64,000 bases of DNA from Auricularia sp. M13 (GCA_037042915.1 CM073199.1:558001-622000); one strand, 5' to 3'. Counted from the first letter of the stretch, positions 11,263 through 22,529 are shown. The notes: generated from the sequence alone by a model not told the origin. Numbers and translations: made by a program.

Positions 11263-12717
11263 CTAGATCTGAATACAGGCTCTGACCCTTTCCCCTTGTT
11301 CATTAAGCTCATAACCTGTTCTCCTATTTCCAACATGGTCTCTCATCCATTGCCAACACCGAGGTCCGTAGAGCACGTAAGCTGCCCCGAACAACGCACC
11401 GGAAAGATGCTGCGGTGCACTTGACCAGGTTACCAGATGGAGTGAGCCCTCTACAATGATAACTACCAGACCCGCGTCTCGCCAAGTAAAATCCCGGTCA
11501 AACAGCGTGAATATCTTCCGATCAGCTGCAGGGCTAAGCGCTAGTGCCGCTGCCGCTGCGTACACGACGCCTGATGCACCGTGATGTAAGAGGAGTGGGA
11601 CTGGATGCCATGGCTTCAGTGTATGCGCCATAAGCATTGCGGAGCTCGGCAAGCGACGGATAGCTCTTTGAAATGCAATGAGCGAGATGACTTCGGGAAA
11701 GTAGATGCTAAAGGCGCCAGCTGAAACGAGACGGGCATGTAAGAACGAGAGAGTATACTGGTGAATTCAAGACTTACAGATTACCCAGAAGGCGGCTACC
11801 TGCCCCAGTGTATAAGACCATTCTGGAGATGCACCGTCGTGCGCTGCGGCATATTCCAACCCAATGGCTGTAGGTACGTGAGCGTTAGTGGATATATGCC
11901 TGAATGAGACTCTCTGACATGCAGTGTAGAAGCCAATAGTGTTCACAACAAGGTGTAGGGGTTCTATGTGACTACGAGCACGTTGAGAATGCCGAAGAGC
12001 TTGGAGCAAAGGCAGATAAAAGAGGACTTACACGAATGGAGTAGTAAAGTACGTATAACTGCGCCCCGACAGCCCATGATGGGCGAGGTGTTTCATGATT
12101 AACGGCCGGCAGCGGGGCACGAAGGACGCGAAGAGGATGCCAATGTGAATACCAGTGATGATTTGGAATACGCGATAAGCGTCACTGCGCTGAACGTGCC
12201 TCCAGATGGTGACTCTGTAAGCCTCGTGCAGAATTCGGAAAACCGCAGGCGGCAGGCCGACGATGTGGGTTGAATACCATGTCCTCAGATGCTATTAATC
12301 GGTGAGCAGCTATCATGCAGGGGCGCCAAAACGGTCACTCACGTTGAGTGAATTGTGCATTCGAATCGCAGCAGGTCCGCCCTCTTTGGAAACAGGGCCG
12401 CATCGTCGTCCGTCGCTTGACTCGGGTTGATCTTGCAGTGCCTGAGCCCACCAGCGTGCTTCTTGCCGATTTGTGACCCAGGCCGCGGATGAGAAAATCA
12501 GTGCGGAAGTGCCAAAGAATATCTCAAGTAGAGTTAGATGGCCTTCCCCGAAATGCTGCTGATCACGAACCGCGGTTTTGCGCAGGATACGCGGCTGGCG
12601 GCAGACCGGGCCATCGATGGTTTGCAGAAGAATATCGACCTGCGTCTGTGTGCCGAGCAGGCTCTCGAGAGAGGTACGGATACGTGGCCACGAGTGCTGC
12701 AGCCTGCGCATGAACAT
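11263..12717 (-). CDS. rhomboid-family intramembrane serine protease, paralogue 2 (395 aa)
   Basis: Six exons at positions equivalent to paralogue 1: complement(join(11263..11720,11778..11867,11919..11971,12032..12291,12343..12522,12571..12717)), 1188 nt in frame. Exons 1, 3, 4 and 6 have the same lengths in both copies (147, 260, 53, 458 nt). Catalytic signatures are kept: GASGVVY (Ser) and HLSGALFG (His). The N-terminus shares QPRILRKTA, and the middle shares ITGIHIGIL and HHGLSGRSYTYFTT. Intron 1 here is 48 nt and has no stop, so a reader could mistake exons 1-2 for one; comparison with the sister gene shows it is an intron (branch CTAAC, end TTGAG). Same orientation as paralogue 1, so a tandem duplication, with protein divergence large enough to be old. 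Confidence 0.86.
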
Positions 12718-13119
12718 GGCTGACGACGGGACGACGGAAGGTGTTCAAGAACAGGAAAACATGAACAAACACAGGTTAGTATTCAACCTCCGCATGTTTC
12801 ATACAATGTTTGGGGACGACGTCATCAACAGCACAATGCTGCCGATGCAAAGGAATACTAGGTTTGGAAAGCTGCTTTGGTGACTGAGGTTCAAAGCTAA
12901 CCACTCGTTATCAGCGGCGACTCGCGGGTGAGTGGTTACGAGTCACCGGCCCCTTCAATTAACTGTATTGACGGCCATTTTCAGGTCCAATAACCCTCGC
13001 TACCGGTTTCCGCTGAGTTTCCCACATCCACGTTAGTGCAAACAAGGGAACGTGCTCGCGCCCATATACGGATTCTGTTTCTGCGGGGAGCATTTCCGAC
13101 GAGAACCACCGTCTTCCCC
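12718..13119. other. spacer ending at the KDZ target duplication
   Basis: About 400 bp without a gene, probably the paralogue 2 promoter. Its last 8 bases, TCTTCCCC at 13,112-13,119, are the left copy of the KDZ target-site duplication. Confidence 0.5.
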
Positions 13120-13470
13120 CACCCGTCCGGTATAACAAACAAGCCTAGATAGGCCCGTATCACCGGGGGGGTGATGCAAGCCTAAGTAGGCTCAGTAGGC
13201 ACCTGTACAACCTCATGCATGAATTATCGTCTTCATCTCAAGAAACCTCGGGCCGCACAGGAGAGCATGAGAAGATCAAGCTGCGGGGCCCTGACAGGCC
13301 CGTCCCTGACATGCGTCAGCGGGCGCCAATGCTTCGCCGCCGTCCCGGCGCCATCAACGGGCTGCTGTCATTGTTGCCGCCGCCGCCGACGACGACTACG
13401 ACCGCCGTCGAACCTCTCTCCCGTGCCCTCGACATATATATACCATTCTGCTCGCATTTTCGAGCAGAAT
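13120..13470 (+). repeat. KDZ left terminal inverted repeat
   Basis: 351 bp, matching the reverse complement of 20,932-21,282 apart from about three substitutions. The outer 80 bp hold repeated palindromic GCCTANNTAGGC motifs and a CACCGGGGGGGTG core, plausible transposase binding sites. The inner end holds an inward-facing TATATATA box and GCTCGCATTTTCGAGC. Confidence 0.92.
13431..13444 (+). promoter_or_regulatory. TATA box in left TIR, facing inward
   Basis: GACATATATATACC in the left repeat. All element genes read the other way, so a transcript from here would be antisense to the HMG-like gene. Inferred from sequence only. Confidence 0.4.
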
Positions 13471-13833
13471 TCATCTCGATACAGTAAATAAAATGTATTC
13501 AAAGGCTATTGAAGGCAGACAAAGCAGCATAGCAACATGAACTTGCGGTAAATAGCAAAGAGAGTATGCCAGGGTAAAGCGGGGTGCGAGAGCAGGGAAG
13601 GGCAGGGATGAGCTGAGCAGAGCGGGGAGAGCGGGGAAGGCAGGCAAGACGAAGAGCGGGAAGAGCGGGTGGACGAAGAGCGGCAAGAGCAGGTAAAAGC
13701 GGGCAAAATAGCGTGTATGCAGGAAAGGGCGGGGAGAGCAAGATGAGCGAGAGCGGGTATGATTAGGAGGGGGGGCTAGACATCGGCGTTCAAGTCCCCG
13801 AGAGGCTGGTTGCGGGTGCGGGTTGTGTTCTTG
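13471..13833. other. purine-rich tract inside the KDZ element
   Basis: Between the left repeat and the 3' end of the HMG-like gene. About 13,600-13,760 is an almost uninterrupted run of AGAGCGGG/GGCAGG-type purine repeats. No gene. Confidence 0.55.
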
Positions 13834-15124
13834 TCAGAGCGAGTCTTGCGAGGCTCGGGGGGGGGTGTACTCGGGATTAGCATCGAGGGCCTGCTTGCGG
13901 GCCTCGACTTCGTCAGCAGGCACCTTGCGCCAGGTTGCGCTGCCCGACTTGATGGCTGCGATGAGCTTCTTGAGCTGTGCTGGCTTGCCCAGCTTCTGGA
14001 AGTTCGGAGGGCCGCCGGACCAACCCACGAACTCCACGCTGTACTTGTCGAGCGCGGAATGCGCGTTGTACACGATCTTCACGTCACCGACAACTTGCTC
14101 TGCAAAAGGATCAGCGGCGAGATACGTAGCACAGCTGTCTGGTGCGTACCCCAGTTCTCGCGCAAGAGCCGGCGCGCCTCTGTTGTCAGTGGGCTGTGCT
14201 TCTCCACGACCGCGCCAGAGATTGTCGTACCTGAAGATCATGTGAGCATGACGCTACAACCAAAAGTAAAGGACGTACCAGGGCCACGGCCAACGGCCCA
14301 GCCTTCAAGAGCAACGGCAAGATCTTCAGGCGTGCATTTGAGTCGCTCCTTCGTGAACAGTGCGATATTTTCCGACATGAGCAGCTTCGTGTTCGCCTTG
14401 ACGCGCGGGTTGCGATTCACGATGATGGTCAGGTGCTCCACGTCGCACCGGTTCTCGAGACCTGCCAGCTGAAAACAAAATGAGTACGAAACCGTTAGAC
14501 AGAATAATGGGGACGTACCTTCAACTGATAATCCTGCGCAAATTTGTCGACGTCGGTGGCCTGCGCCTTGGCGAGATGGTGGCCGGTATTCTCTTTGTCC
14601 CACCGGTGCTGCTCGAGGTCTTGCATAAGGCCTTCCTTCTCAGCCTCCGTCAGCGCGTCGTACTCGGCCCGGAGGTCGGCGCTCGCTGACATAGCGGGCA
14701 TCTTGCTCCTGCCCGACACTGCGTACGAGTCAGCTTATGAATCTACGGAGAGAGCAATACAAACTTACCTCCAGACATTGTCGAGGCCTTCTTGTGTATG
14801 AAGGCATTATATGCCGTGACCTTGCGCTTCGTGCGCTTCGACAGCGCGATTTGATTGAAGCGAAGCCGGACGTACTCAATGGGCCTTGTAACCTGATCAG
14901 CGAGACGACACTTCCCTACGAAAGAAAAACACTCACTTGTTAATCTGCTGGGCGAGGTCGGCAAACTGTGCCTCCTGCGTGCGCCCGAGTGCCTCGAAGA
15001 GCGCGCTTTCTTCTTTTTTCTTGTCCGAGATTTCTTTCTTCTGCACGGGGGTAAGCGGCGCCTTCTTGACAGGGCGGCGCGAAAAGGACTCTCGGCCGGT
15101 CTTCTTCGTCTTAATGGGGGCCAT
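13834..15124 (-). CDS. KDZ-associated HMG-box-like protein (346 aa)
   Basis: Six exons: complement(join(13834..14099,14150..14230,14279..14468,14519..14718,14769..14884,14937..15124)), 1041 nt in frame. After a lysine-rich N-terminus comes RTKRKVTAYNAFIHKKA (about residues 75-95), then LRAEYDALTEAEKEGLMQDL (about 115-140), the layout of an HMG-box-like helical domain split by an intron. The C-terminus has the sequence DKYSVEFVGWSGGPPNFQKL and SGSATWRKVP, resembling the 'GWP..VPF...W.+L' tail seen in proteins that recur beside KDZ transposases in Agaricomycetes. It may bind element DNA or bend it during transposition; that role is inferred. The exon 4-6 joins are the ones most dependent on frame reasoning. 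Confidence 0.78.
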
Positions 15125-15384
15125 ACGTGGGGGAGGGGAAACAAGACAAGGGAGCGAGGAAAGCGATGAGCGAGCGGGGAGAGACGAAGAATCGGGGGAT
15201 GAAAAAAATGATCACAGCTTTTATGACGAAAGTGTTCCGATTGCCTAAGCAACGGAGTCGGCAGACAGACCATGGGTATCGGGCAGTGAAGAGCTATAGA
15301 AAGAGGAATGAGTGTGGTGTGGAAATGAACGGGATGAGGACGAAGATGAAGTTCATTATATACAACGAGCACGGCGGCAGCGGC

Positions 15385-16884
15385 TCACATGGGCCACTGC
15401 TCAGCCGTAGCATCCTCAACTGCAGCTTGCAGCAGCTGGGCAGCCGTCACGGGCGGGATGGCGCAGGCCTTGGTGAAGAGATAATACCAGTCGGCGGCGG
15501 GGTGGTGATGCGGAGAGGAGCTGCGCAGCATCGCGAGGATCTGCGTGCGCGTGTCGACGGGAATGGTGGGGAACTGGCTAAACACGACGTGGACACGGCT
15601 GAACCTGGGCGGCGTATCGTTTCTCATGCGCCGCCAGTTGACGCGTTCCGTTGCCCGGTTGATGTTTTCCTTGATGAGGCCTTCGACGTTGTCGCGACCC
15701 AAAAGCAGCGCGATGTCCGGGGCCGCAACGTAGCGCCAAGGCTCCACGGTGTTGACGACGACACGAGCGGGCAGGTTGGTGTACAGCGGGGAAGTGAGGA
15801 GGTGCTTCTTGCGCTCGGAGAACGTCGCAGCGTGCGGCGCGGCAACCAAATCACGGTACATGTCGACCAGGACCGTCTTTTTGAGAGCGGCGTTGGCGCC
15901 ACCGATGGACAGCGGCGGCGGCGAGTGGATGGTAACCTTGACGTTTTCCGGGATGAGGACGGCACCGTCGTGTGCGGGGTGGACCTCGGGGATGCCGTGC
16001 AAGACGAGTGTCGCCGAGTCAGTCACGCGGTCAGCAAGACGGGCCTACAATGTAAATCAGTATAAGGATAGGGATGCTAGTAACTACTCACCAAGTCGCA
16101 GATCAGTGCGAAGATCTCTTTCCTGAGGTCCTCGCGTTTTTGGGTCTCGATCCAATAGTCGTCGTGCACAACGCCTGCGTTGCTGTTGTCGCGGCCATCG
16201 TTACGGGTACCCAGAGCCCATTCGAGGAGGAGGTAGGGGCGCTCCTCGTCGCTCAGGTTGTCCAGGGCCCCCGACGTGTACTTTGAGCGGTGTTTCTTGG
16301 GCGCCGCAGGTGCGGCACGAGACGGCGTGGAAGAGGCAACTCGAGATGCCGTGGACGAGGCAGCGCGAGACGGGGTCGGAGCCGGGGTAGGAGCAGGAGT
16401 ACGGGACGGTGTCTTCGGCACCGTGAAGTCCCAGGTCAGCGCAGTCGGGGGCTGCGAGAAACCCGCCTGCTGACGGCGGGTCGGTGTCTGCGGCACCTGC
16501 TCGAAGTCCTCGTTGCCGACACCATACCTGCTGTCGATGGGCTGCTGTAAAAAAATGAGTGAACGAAATAAAACACGGCAAATGAGCACATACCGCAGCT
16601 GGATGACCAAAGACCTGGTGGTACATCCGGGCGAGCATGTCGCGCTGAGCCGGGCTGAGCTCGCTGGTGCTGACAGATGACAGCGTGGACATGGTAGATG
16701 GGCTTTCTGGGTCTCCAGGCAGGGTCTCGTTGCGAAATCGGCCGCCGAACACGTCGTTGCCCTCGAATGCTGCGCCTGAGGTGCCAACACGTGTCCGGTC
16801 CGCAGAAGGAGCAGAAACGTCCAGCCTGGTCAGCTTCTGCCCTTTTTGCTTTCCGCGTGCATGCGCCGACGAGCGCGAGTCCAT
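15385..16884 (-). CDS. KDZ passenger protein of unknown function (467 aa)
   Basis: Three exons: complement(join(15385..16044,16092..16544,16594..16884)), 1404 nt in frame, start MDSRSSAHARG. The N-terminal 200 residues are low-complexity, with a Pro/Thr/Ser/Ala repeat (TPSRTPAPTPAPTPSRAAS). The middle has EERPYLLLEWALG and EIFALICDLV. The C-terminal 220 residues look globular (VVVNTVEPWRYVAAPDIALL, VHVVFSQFPTIPVDTRTQIL). I recognise no named domain. It lies between the HMG-like gene and the transposase, same strand, about 260 bp and 700 bp from each, inside the same inverted repeats, so it moves with the element. It could be a second transposition protein or an anti-silencing factor; neither is shown. 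Confidence 0.72.
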
Positions 16885-17589
16885 GGTGCGTGTAACGAGG
16901 CCGATGCGTCGACGAGGTGGTGGTAAGAGGGAAAGGAACGATGCTTCCGGTCCGCACATGCCCGCACGCAGATATTGCACTGCAGACGACTCACACAGTA
17001 AATCGTCTCAAAACTGCGTTGAAGAGGTTGCTTTAGAGTCAGGTACCCATGATATGAAATTTGGAAGCGGTATGTTTTGCAGTTAGCAAGATAATCGGTG
17101 TTCATTGCTAGAGGTTGGATGGACTCAGTCACCTCGCGCGGTCTGTTCGACCATTACAACGATGTGTCGTGCGTCTCCCAATATAATATCGACGGATTCA
17201 AGGGTATCTTAGCCTATAAATGAAATACTGAAGTAATTAAGCTTATCGGTCAGAGCGGTAGTCCGTTATGCCGTCGAATGCTCGAAAAGCTGGGGTTCAG
17301 TGCAACATGCACCGTGGACCGAACACGTTCATTCGTCTCCACAGTTTGTCCTGGGGCAAATGTTCCGATTTATACACCTTGGTATGTCATCTGAAGCTCG
17401 TATACACGCATTAAAAGAGCATAAATGCTCCTGGTCTTTCATGTGTGCTAGAAACAGCAGAGTCAGTCATGCATTGCGGCCTCACTGTTCTGACTTCTTG
17501 TCTTCATTTGCTCAAAAACCTCCAATATAATGGGAGCAGGACAATTTCAAAAGCAAATGGCATGTCTATAGGGCAGAGAGAACACCGTA
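16885..17589. other. internal KDZ spacer
   Basis: About 700 bp between the passenger start and the transposase 3' end. AT-richer than the genes. No reading frame of interest; likely the passenger promoter and the transposase 3' untranslated region. Confidence 0.5.
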
Positions 17590-20500
17590 CTAGTCAAAGA
17601 ATGCGAGGGGGAGAGCATCGTCACCGGAGATTGCAGTCTCGAAGGCCTCCATTCGGAGCGACACCTCCAGCTGCCCTTCGTCACCAGAATCGTCACTCCC
17701 ATCGTCCAGGGCGTTGGACGATGCAGACTGCGCGGGAGGAGTTTCAGGAGGAGGCGTTGGAGTCGAGCCTGCGCGCGTGCCCGGTCCAGGAGTACCGGAG
17801 AAGCCGCTCGTCTTCTCCAGCTTCATCAGACGCACGCGATGAACGTGGTTGACACGTGCCCGCATGTGCTGTAGCTCGCGCAGCTCGACTGCGATAGGCT
17901 CGTTGTCGTTGAGGGCTTTCTCCGCCGCTGCTGCGAGCAGACGATCTTCGTCTTCGATCCAGGTTCGAAGTCGGCGCGCTTCCACGTTGCAGCGTGTGAT
18001 CTCCTCCTGCGCGCGCAGCTTCTTGAAGTAGGCCGTCATGAACTCCCTGTTGGTTAAATTAGCCCATGGTCTGTCGCGGATATCCTGGCGCGCCATTCGC
18101 AGCAAGCTGAAGTCCGATAGCTCTGACCACTGAGCTATCGTTCGCCACTGCAAATCCTGCGCGTGAGGATTGACCGCCTTGTGCGCACTGTTGAAGTTCT
18201 TGAGCGCAGTCTGTATCGCGCGCGAACGGCGCTGCAGCGCCTTGGCGATTTGGTCTCGAAGTTTGTAGCCTTCAAGACGGATTAGAAATTGCATGCGACA
18301 GTCGAAACGCACTTACAGACATCCGACATATTAGCCTTTGTCAGTTCCAGCAGGCGCTGAACGACAAGGCGCTCGAGCTGATCGAGCGCGCGATGAAACT
18401 GACGCCGTTGAATGTAAACGAGAGTGTCGCGCCACTCGTTTGACAACGGCGTCCACCTGCGACCAGCAGGGACCTCCAGCTTCTCCTCATACGAGCGGAC
18501 CTCGCCCTCCACGATATCCAGATCGCGACGCGCGTTAGACCTGGCTCGATCAAGCTGCGCCACATGCTGGTTGTATGTGCGAATCTTGCCGCTCGGCCGG
18601 AAAGTTTCAGGGCTCGCGCTGCTGAACTCGTGCATGGCATTTGCATAGCGATTCCTGATGAGTTAGTGAGCGCAAAATATCGAGCATGACACAAAGAAAC
18701 TTACTGCACATTCTCCAGCTTGACCAAGGACTCAACGTACCCGACGGCGAGTGCGTCACCGTCGGGTTCCTTCTTCAAGCCCTCCAGGTAGTCGTATTCT
18801 TCCTGGCGCCACTTCTCGAAGTCCGAGGCTTCAATTCCGACGGCGGCGGCGGCGGCGATGGCCTTGTCGCCCGCTTTGATGAGGCCAAGGGCCTGCTTGT
18901 AATTACCGATGATGAACTTGGACAATTCGGAGTACTTGATGTCGTCCCAGTGCTGGAAATGCATATCGATGAATTGTCGCCAGTGGAAGTATGTGCCAAA
19001 GCGGATGGTGCGCGCGACATCGTTCGACTCCGAAAAGACGCGCTCGCAGGTTTCCAAATCCTCGAGCCCGACGCCTTCGCTGATCAGCGGGTGGTTGACA
19101 AGCTGGCAAAGACGATGGTGGGCGTGGCCGTGGAAGGCGTTCGTTATTGTTCGGACGTCGAGTTCCTTGGCGCGCGCGCCCAACGAACTCCTTGATAGAG
19201 TGGCTGCGAAGCCACAGCCAATGTCGTATCCGCCGCGCTGAGCGACAGGGAAAAGGTCCATGAGCTTGGCAACCAGCGCCAATGGGTACTTTGCCCTGAA
19301 AGAATTTAGCACGTCAGGAATTAGCCCAGAGACGAGCTCGACGTACAGCTCGCCGCTCCTGACCATCTCGAGAATAAAAAGAACCAGTCCGTGCCGGCAC
19401 GCGCCCAGGAAGATGCCCGTCTGCTCGAAGAAGTCGAGCTGGCGCTTCATATGCTCTGGTTGCATATTCTTCCAGTTATCTTGACACGGCGGGGCCTCCT
19501 GATCGCCGCTGTCGCCTGGCTCTGCGCCAATATTGAATTTTGCTGTCTTGCCATGCCGCCGAACCTCGTCCTTAAACTCGTCCGCGTTGTCGAGGAAGTA
19601 ATCGCTCGCAAACGTGCGAGTGTCTGCTGACCCTGCGTTGGCATGGCGCTTGAGCGAGCCATTGCCATCCATGGCCCATAAGCGTTGGATAGCGAGCGGC
19701 GGCTCGGCTTCAAGCTAGATGAAAGAAACGAAGTGAGAGAGTATCGACGCGAAAGAGAATAATGACACACCGTATAGCTGCACGCTGGGCATGCATTCAG
19801 CGCGCGCCAGTCGGGTGTGTCACGGCCGAGGTACACGCGAACTCGGCGCGAGACCTCGCGTCGTATGTATAAGTAGGCGTCGAACGCGTCGGATAGTTGA
19901 CGACGCAATTCGGGTCGGTAAGGGATATTTGCGAGCGAGGCGAGGGTGCGCGCGAACGGCTGGAAGCCAAGGCGTGGATGATGAAGCCGGAGCAGTCGAT
20001 ATAGCTCCAGCGCGCGCATGCCAACGCCAAACGCGGGCTGTAGAGGCGTTGAGGCGACAAAGCCGTACCGCATCATGGTGAGCACGGCGTGCTCGTTCTG
20101 GTCTTTCCGCACGAAAGTCTGCTCATGCTCTTGATCTAATAAATGAATCAGTTACCAGTATACATATCGAGAACGGAATACGTACGATATAGCTCTTGAA
20201 TCTCGATGGTGAAGGCCGACGAGCCTTCGTCGCGCGGTAGAATATCCAAAGGCTCCTCCGCAGCGGCACGCCGCTTCCATTCCAGGTATACGTCGACGAG
20301 TTCGGGCATAAGTCTATCCCAGTGGATATGGTGCGCGATATTGCGCTCTTGACGCGTGCGGAAGCCTTTAGCTCGCATATAGAACCTTTGCACATGTTCA
20401 GCCAAGTTCAGATAAAATACATTGAACAGCACGTACTTTCGGGTATGGGTAAGGCGTGCGAGGGACGGGCTGTCTTCGTCCTCCGTCTCCCAGGCGTCTT

Positions 20501-20825
20501 GGGACAGCGTGAAGTCGGGCAGTGGGACGATGCCATCGTCGTCGGTGTCGAAGAAACCAAGGGCAACTCGCGGCAATTCCTGCCCCTCGAGCGCAGCCTG
20601 CTCGGTGGGATTGTCTGCAAACCCTGTATGCGAGGGATCAGATGATACAAGAGTGGCTATAGGACGTTGCGCACTGCGACGATCTGCGCGGTTGAGAGCC
20701 TGGTTTCGCGTGCCCGACAAAACCTCAATCTGAGCAGCAGACAGCCTGGACCTTGACGTCAAGACCGTGATCTTGCCCCGTTTGGCAACGTTCGCGCTCT
20801 TGGAGAGGCGCGGCTGGCGCTGCAT
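17590..20825 (-). CDS. KDZ transposase (about 976-993 aa)
   Basis: Exons: complement(join(17590..18269,18317..18654,18705..19295,19347..19714,19771..20135,20186..20825)); a further 51-nt in-frame intron at 20,386-20,436 is likely. The protein carries the KDZ landmarks in order: CPACSY (zinc-binding), MDGNGSLKR (first catalytic Asp candidate), DYFL, EQTGIFLGACRHG, SGELAKYPLAL, GYDIGCGF (second Asp candidate), FHGHAHHRLCQL, GVGLEDLETCERVFSESN (Glu candidate), FGTYFHWRQFIDMHFQHWDD, NYKQAL, then a coiled-coil region with YKLRDQIAKALQRRS. The 51-nt intron at 19,296-19,346 is in frame and shown by the family motif it interrupts. KDZ transposases are RNase-H-fold DDE enzymes. All key motifs are present and no break was found. 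Confidence 0.92.
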
Positions 20826-20931
20826 GGTGGTGTCGAGCGTGAGCGGTGCGGTCTGAACTAAGGCCGTTCAACTCCGAAGTGCCCGCGGGCAGACTCTTCC
20901 AGACTATTTTTTAAATCACTATCATAATCGT

Positions 20932-21282
20932 ATTCTGCTCGAAAATGCGAGCAGAATGGTATATATATGTCGAGGGCACGGGAGAGAGGTTCGACGGCGG
21001 TCGTCGTCGTCGTCGGCGGCAGCGGCAACAATGACAGCAGCCCGTTGATGGCGCCGGGACGGCGGCGAAGCATTGGCGCCCGCTGACGCATGTCAGGGAC
21101 GGGCCTGTCAGTGCCCCGCAGCTTGATCTTCTCATGCTCTCCTGTGCGGCCCGAGGTTTCTTGAGATGAAGACGATAATTCATGCATGAGGTTGTACAGG
21201 TGCCTACTGAGCCTACTTAGGCTTGCATCACCCCCCCGGTGATACGGGCCTATCTAGGCTTGTTTGTTATACCGGACGGGTG
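20932..21282 (-). repeat. KDZ right terminal inverted repeat
   Basis: Mirror of the left repeat; differences seen are a C/A in GGGGCCCTGAC, a C/T in the GCCGCC run and a T/G in GACTACGACC. The terminal base is followed directly by the duplicated TCTTCCCC. Confidence 0.92.
20955..20970 (-). promoter_or_regulatory. TATA box in right TIR, likely transposase promoter
   Basis: ACATATATATACC on the minus strand, about 135 nt upstream of the transposase ATG at 20,825. The only strong TATA in the upstream interval; the same box sits in the left repeat. Confidence 0.5.
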
Positions 21283-22529
21283 TCTTCCCCGATGACAGCG
21301 GCGCTCACAGATTCGAAGTTACTACGCATTGCAATGAAACGCGAAACCCGGCTCCCACGTTAATACGACGAGTCTCTTTCCAGCTCTCACACCGATGGAA
21401 CGGCGGCGGCAACAATGCGTCAGACGTCATCGGGCGTGAACAGGTATGACCAGACAGTCTAGCCTCTCTCTCTGCGCCTCTCTACCCGGAAATCCTGGTA
21501 GGCATATATATATGTGTCTGCTAACCAGAGGATTTGCAACGCGGATATATCAGTCAAAGCCCTGGAGACGCGCTGCCAATGCAATGGACCTCCGCGGAGG
21601 CGGCCAGCGGGTCCTCTCGGGAAGCGTTCAATCCACCGTGTTGGGCCTAGGCTCCGCCGATATAGCGTGGCATGGTCTCTCGTCCACGTTTCCTGCATAC
21701 GAACTCCTGACTGGCCGAATATTCGGCGAGGAACGTAGGACGATCGAGATTTGAGACGGTACTGAAGAACCGAAGCTGCGCGCAAGGAAAGCGCATGGGC
21801 GCACCGTCCGGGAACGACCACATGAGCAGACTGAGTGCTTCCTCCCAGTGCCCAAGAAGTCGGGCCGATGCACGAGGTCAGGCCGAAACATCAGCCCGAC
21901 GTACCTTCTCCCCGCGTGGTGTGCAACTCAGGTAAATGCACACATACAGCACCTCATGCGAGGGAATGTCCCCGCCGGGTCACGGCTTCGTCATCAGTTC
22001 AGCGCTCCTCAGGCAGCAGTGGTGGCATGTGTCGGCCGACACTGTCAGCTCCACCCAGACGCCTGACGCTTGACATGTCAGGCTCCGGCGGGCTGACAGT
22101 GTCTGACCCCCGTCAGACACTTGCGTCATCCCGCCGCACAAACACGGCGGGGTCGAGCGTGCCGAGTTCGCGACAGGCGCTTATATTTTAAGCGCTGGCT
22201 GCGCAGTCAGACACCCATCAAGCGATGGAGCGCCCGTGGAGCCTGACCTGACACTGACACTCCTGACTCGCCGACCGTCCGGAGTGTCAGACAGTGTCTG
22301 ACCCGGGTCGGTGACACCACTGGAAGTGCCGACCGTTTTGCGTCCCATGGCAGGTAATAGCGCTGCACGCCGTTAGTGATAATGGGTCGCCATGTCCGTT
22401 TCAGCGCAGGAAAACTCTCAGGAATCGCCGGGAGGAGGAGCTGAGAGGGAGAGGGAGAGGGACCGAGTTCGGGCTGAGATGTTGTCGATGCCACTTGTGG
22501 CCTCACTGCCTCTAGCCTGAGTGGCACCC
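21283..22529. other. intergenic with GTGTCTGAC repeats
   Basis: No gene seen. From about 22,030 to 22,330 the motif GACAGTGTCTGACCC appears twice directly (about 22,098 and 22,292), along with inverted TGTCAG/CTGACA copies, which suggests remains of a small element. Confidence 0.4.

Larger units (their letters stand above)
13120..21282 (-). mobile_element. KDZ (Kyakuja-Dileera-Zisupton) DNA transposon, apparently complete, 8163 bp
   Basis: The element starts CACCCGTCCGGTATAACAAA and ends with its exact reverse complement. The terminal inverted repeats are 351 bp each (13,120-13,470 and 20,932-21,282) and differ at about three positions. The flanks carry an 8-bp duplication, TCTTCCCC, at 13,112-13,119 and 21,283-21,290; 8-bp duplications are known for Zisupton/KDZ elements. 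Three multi-exon genes, all on the minus strand, lie inside: transposase (17,590-20,825), a 467-aa passenger (15,385-16,884) and an HMG-box-like protein (13,834-15,124). Every one gives an open spliced frame without a break. Near-identical ends and intact genes indicate a recent insertion and possible activity; this is an inference, not shown. KDZ elements are known to be expanded in Agaricomycetes. Confidence 0.93.

Noticed and set aside
13215-13487. Open frames starting MHELSSSSQ in the left repeat, with a near-identical one at 20,858-21,187
   Set aside because: They lie in the KDZ inverted repeats and are conserved because the repeats are; Pro/Arg-rich, no domain, and the two ends diverge right after the repeat.
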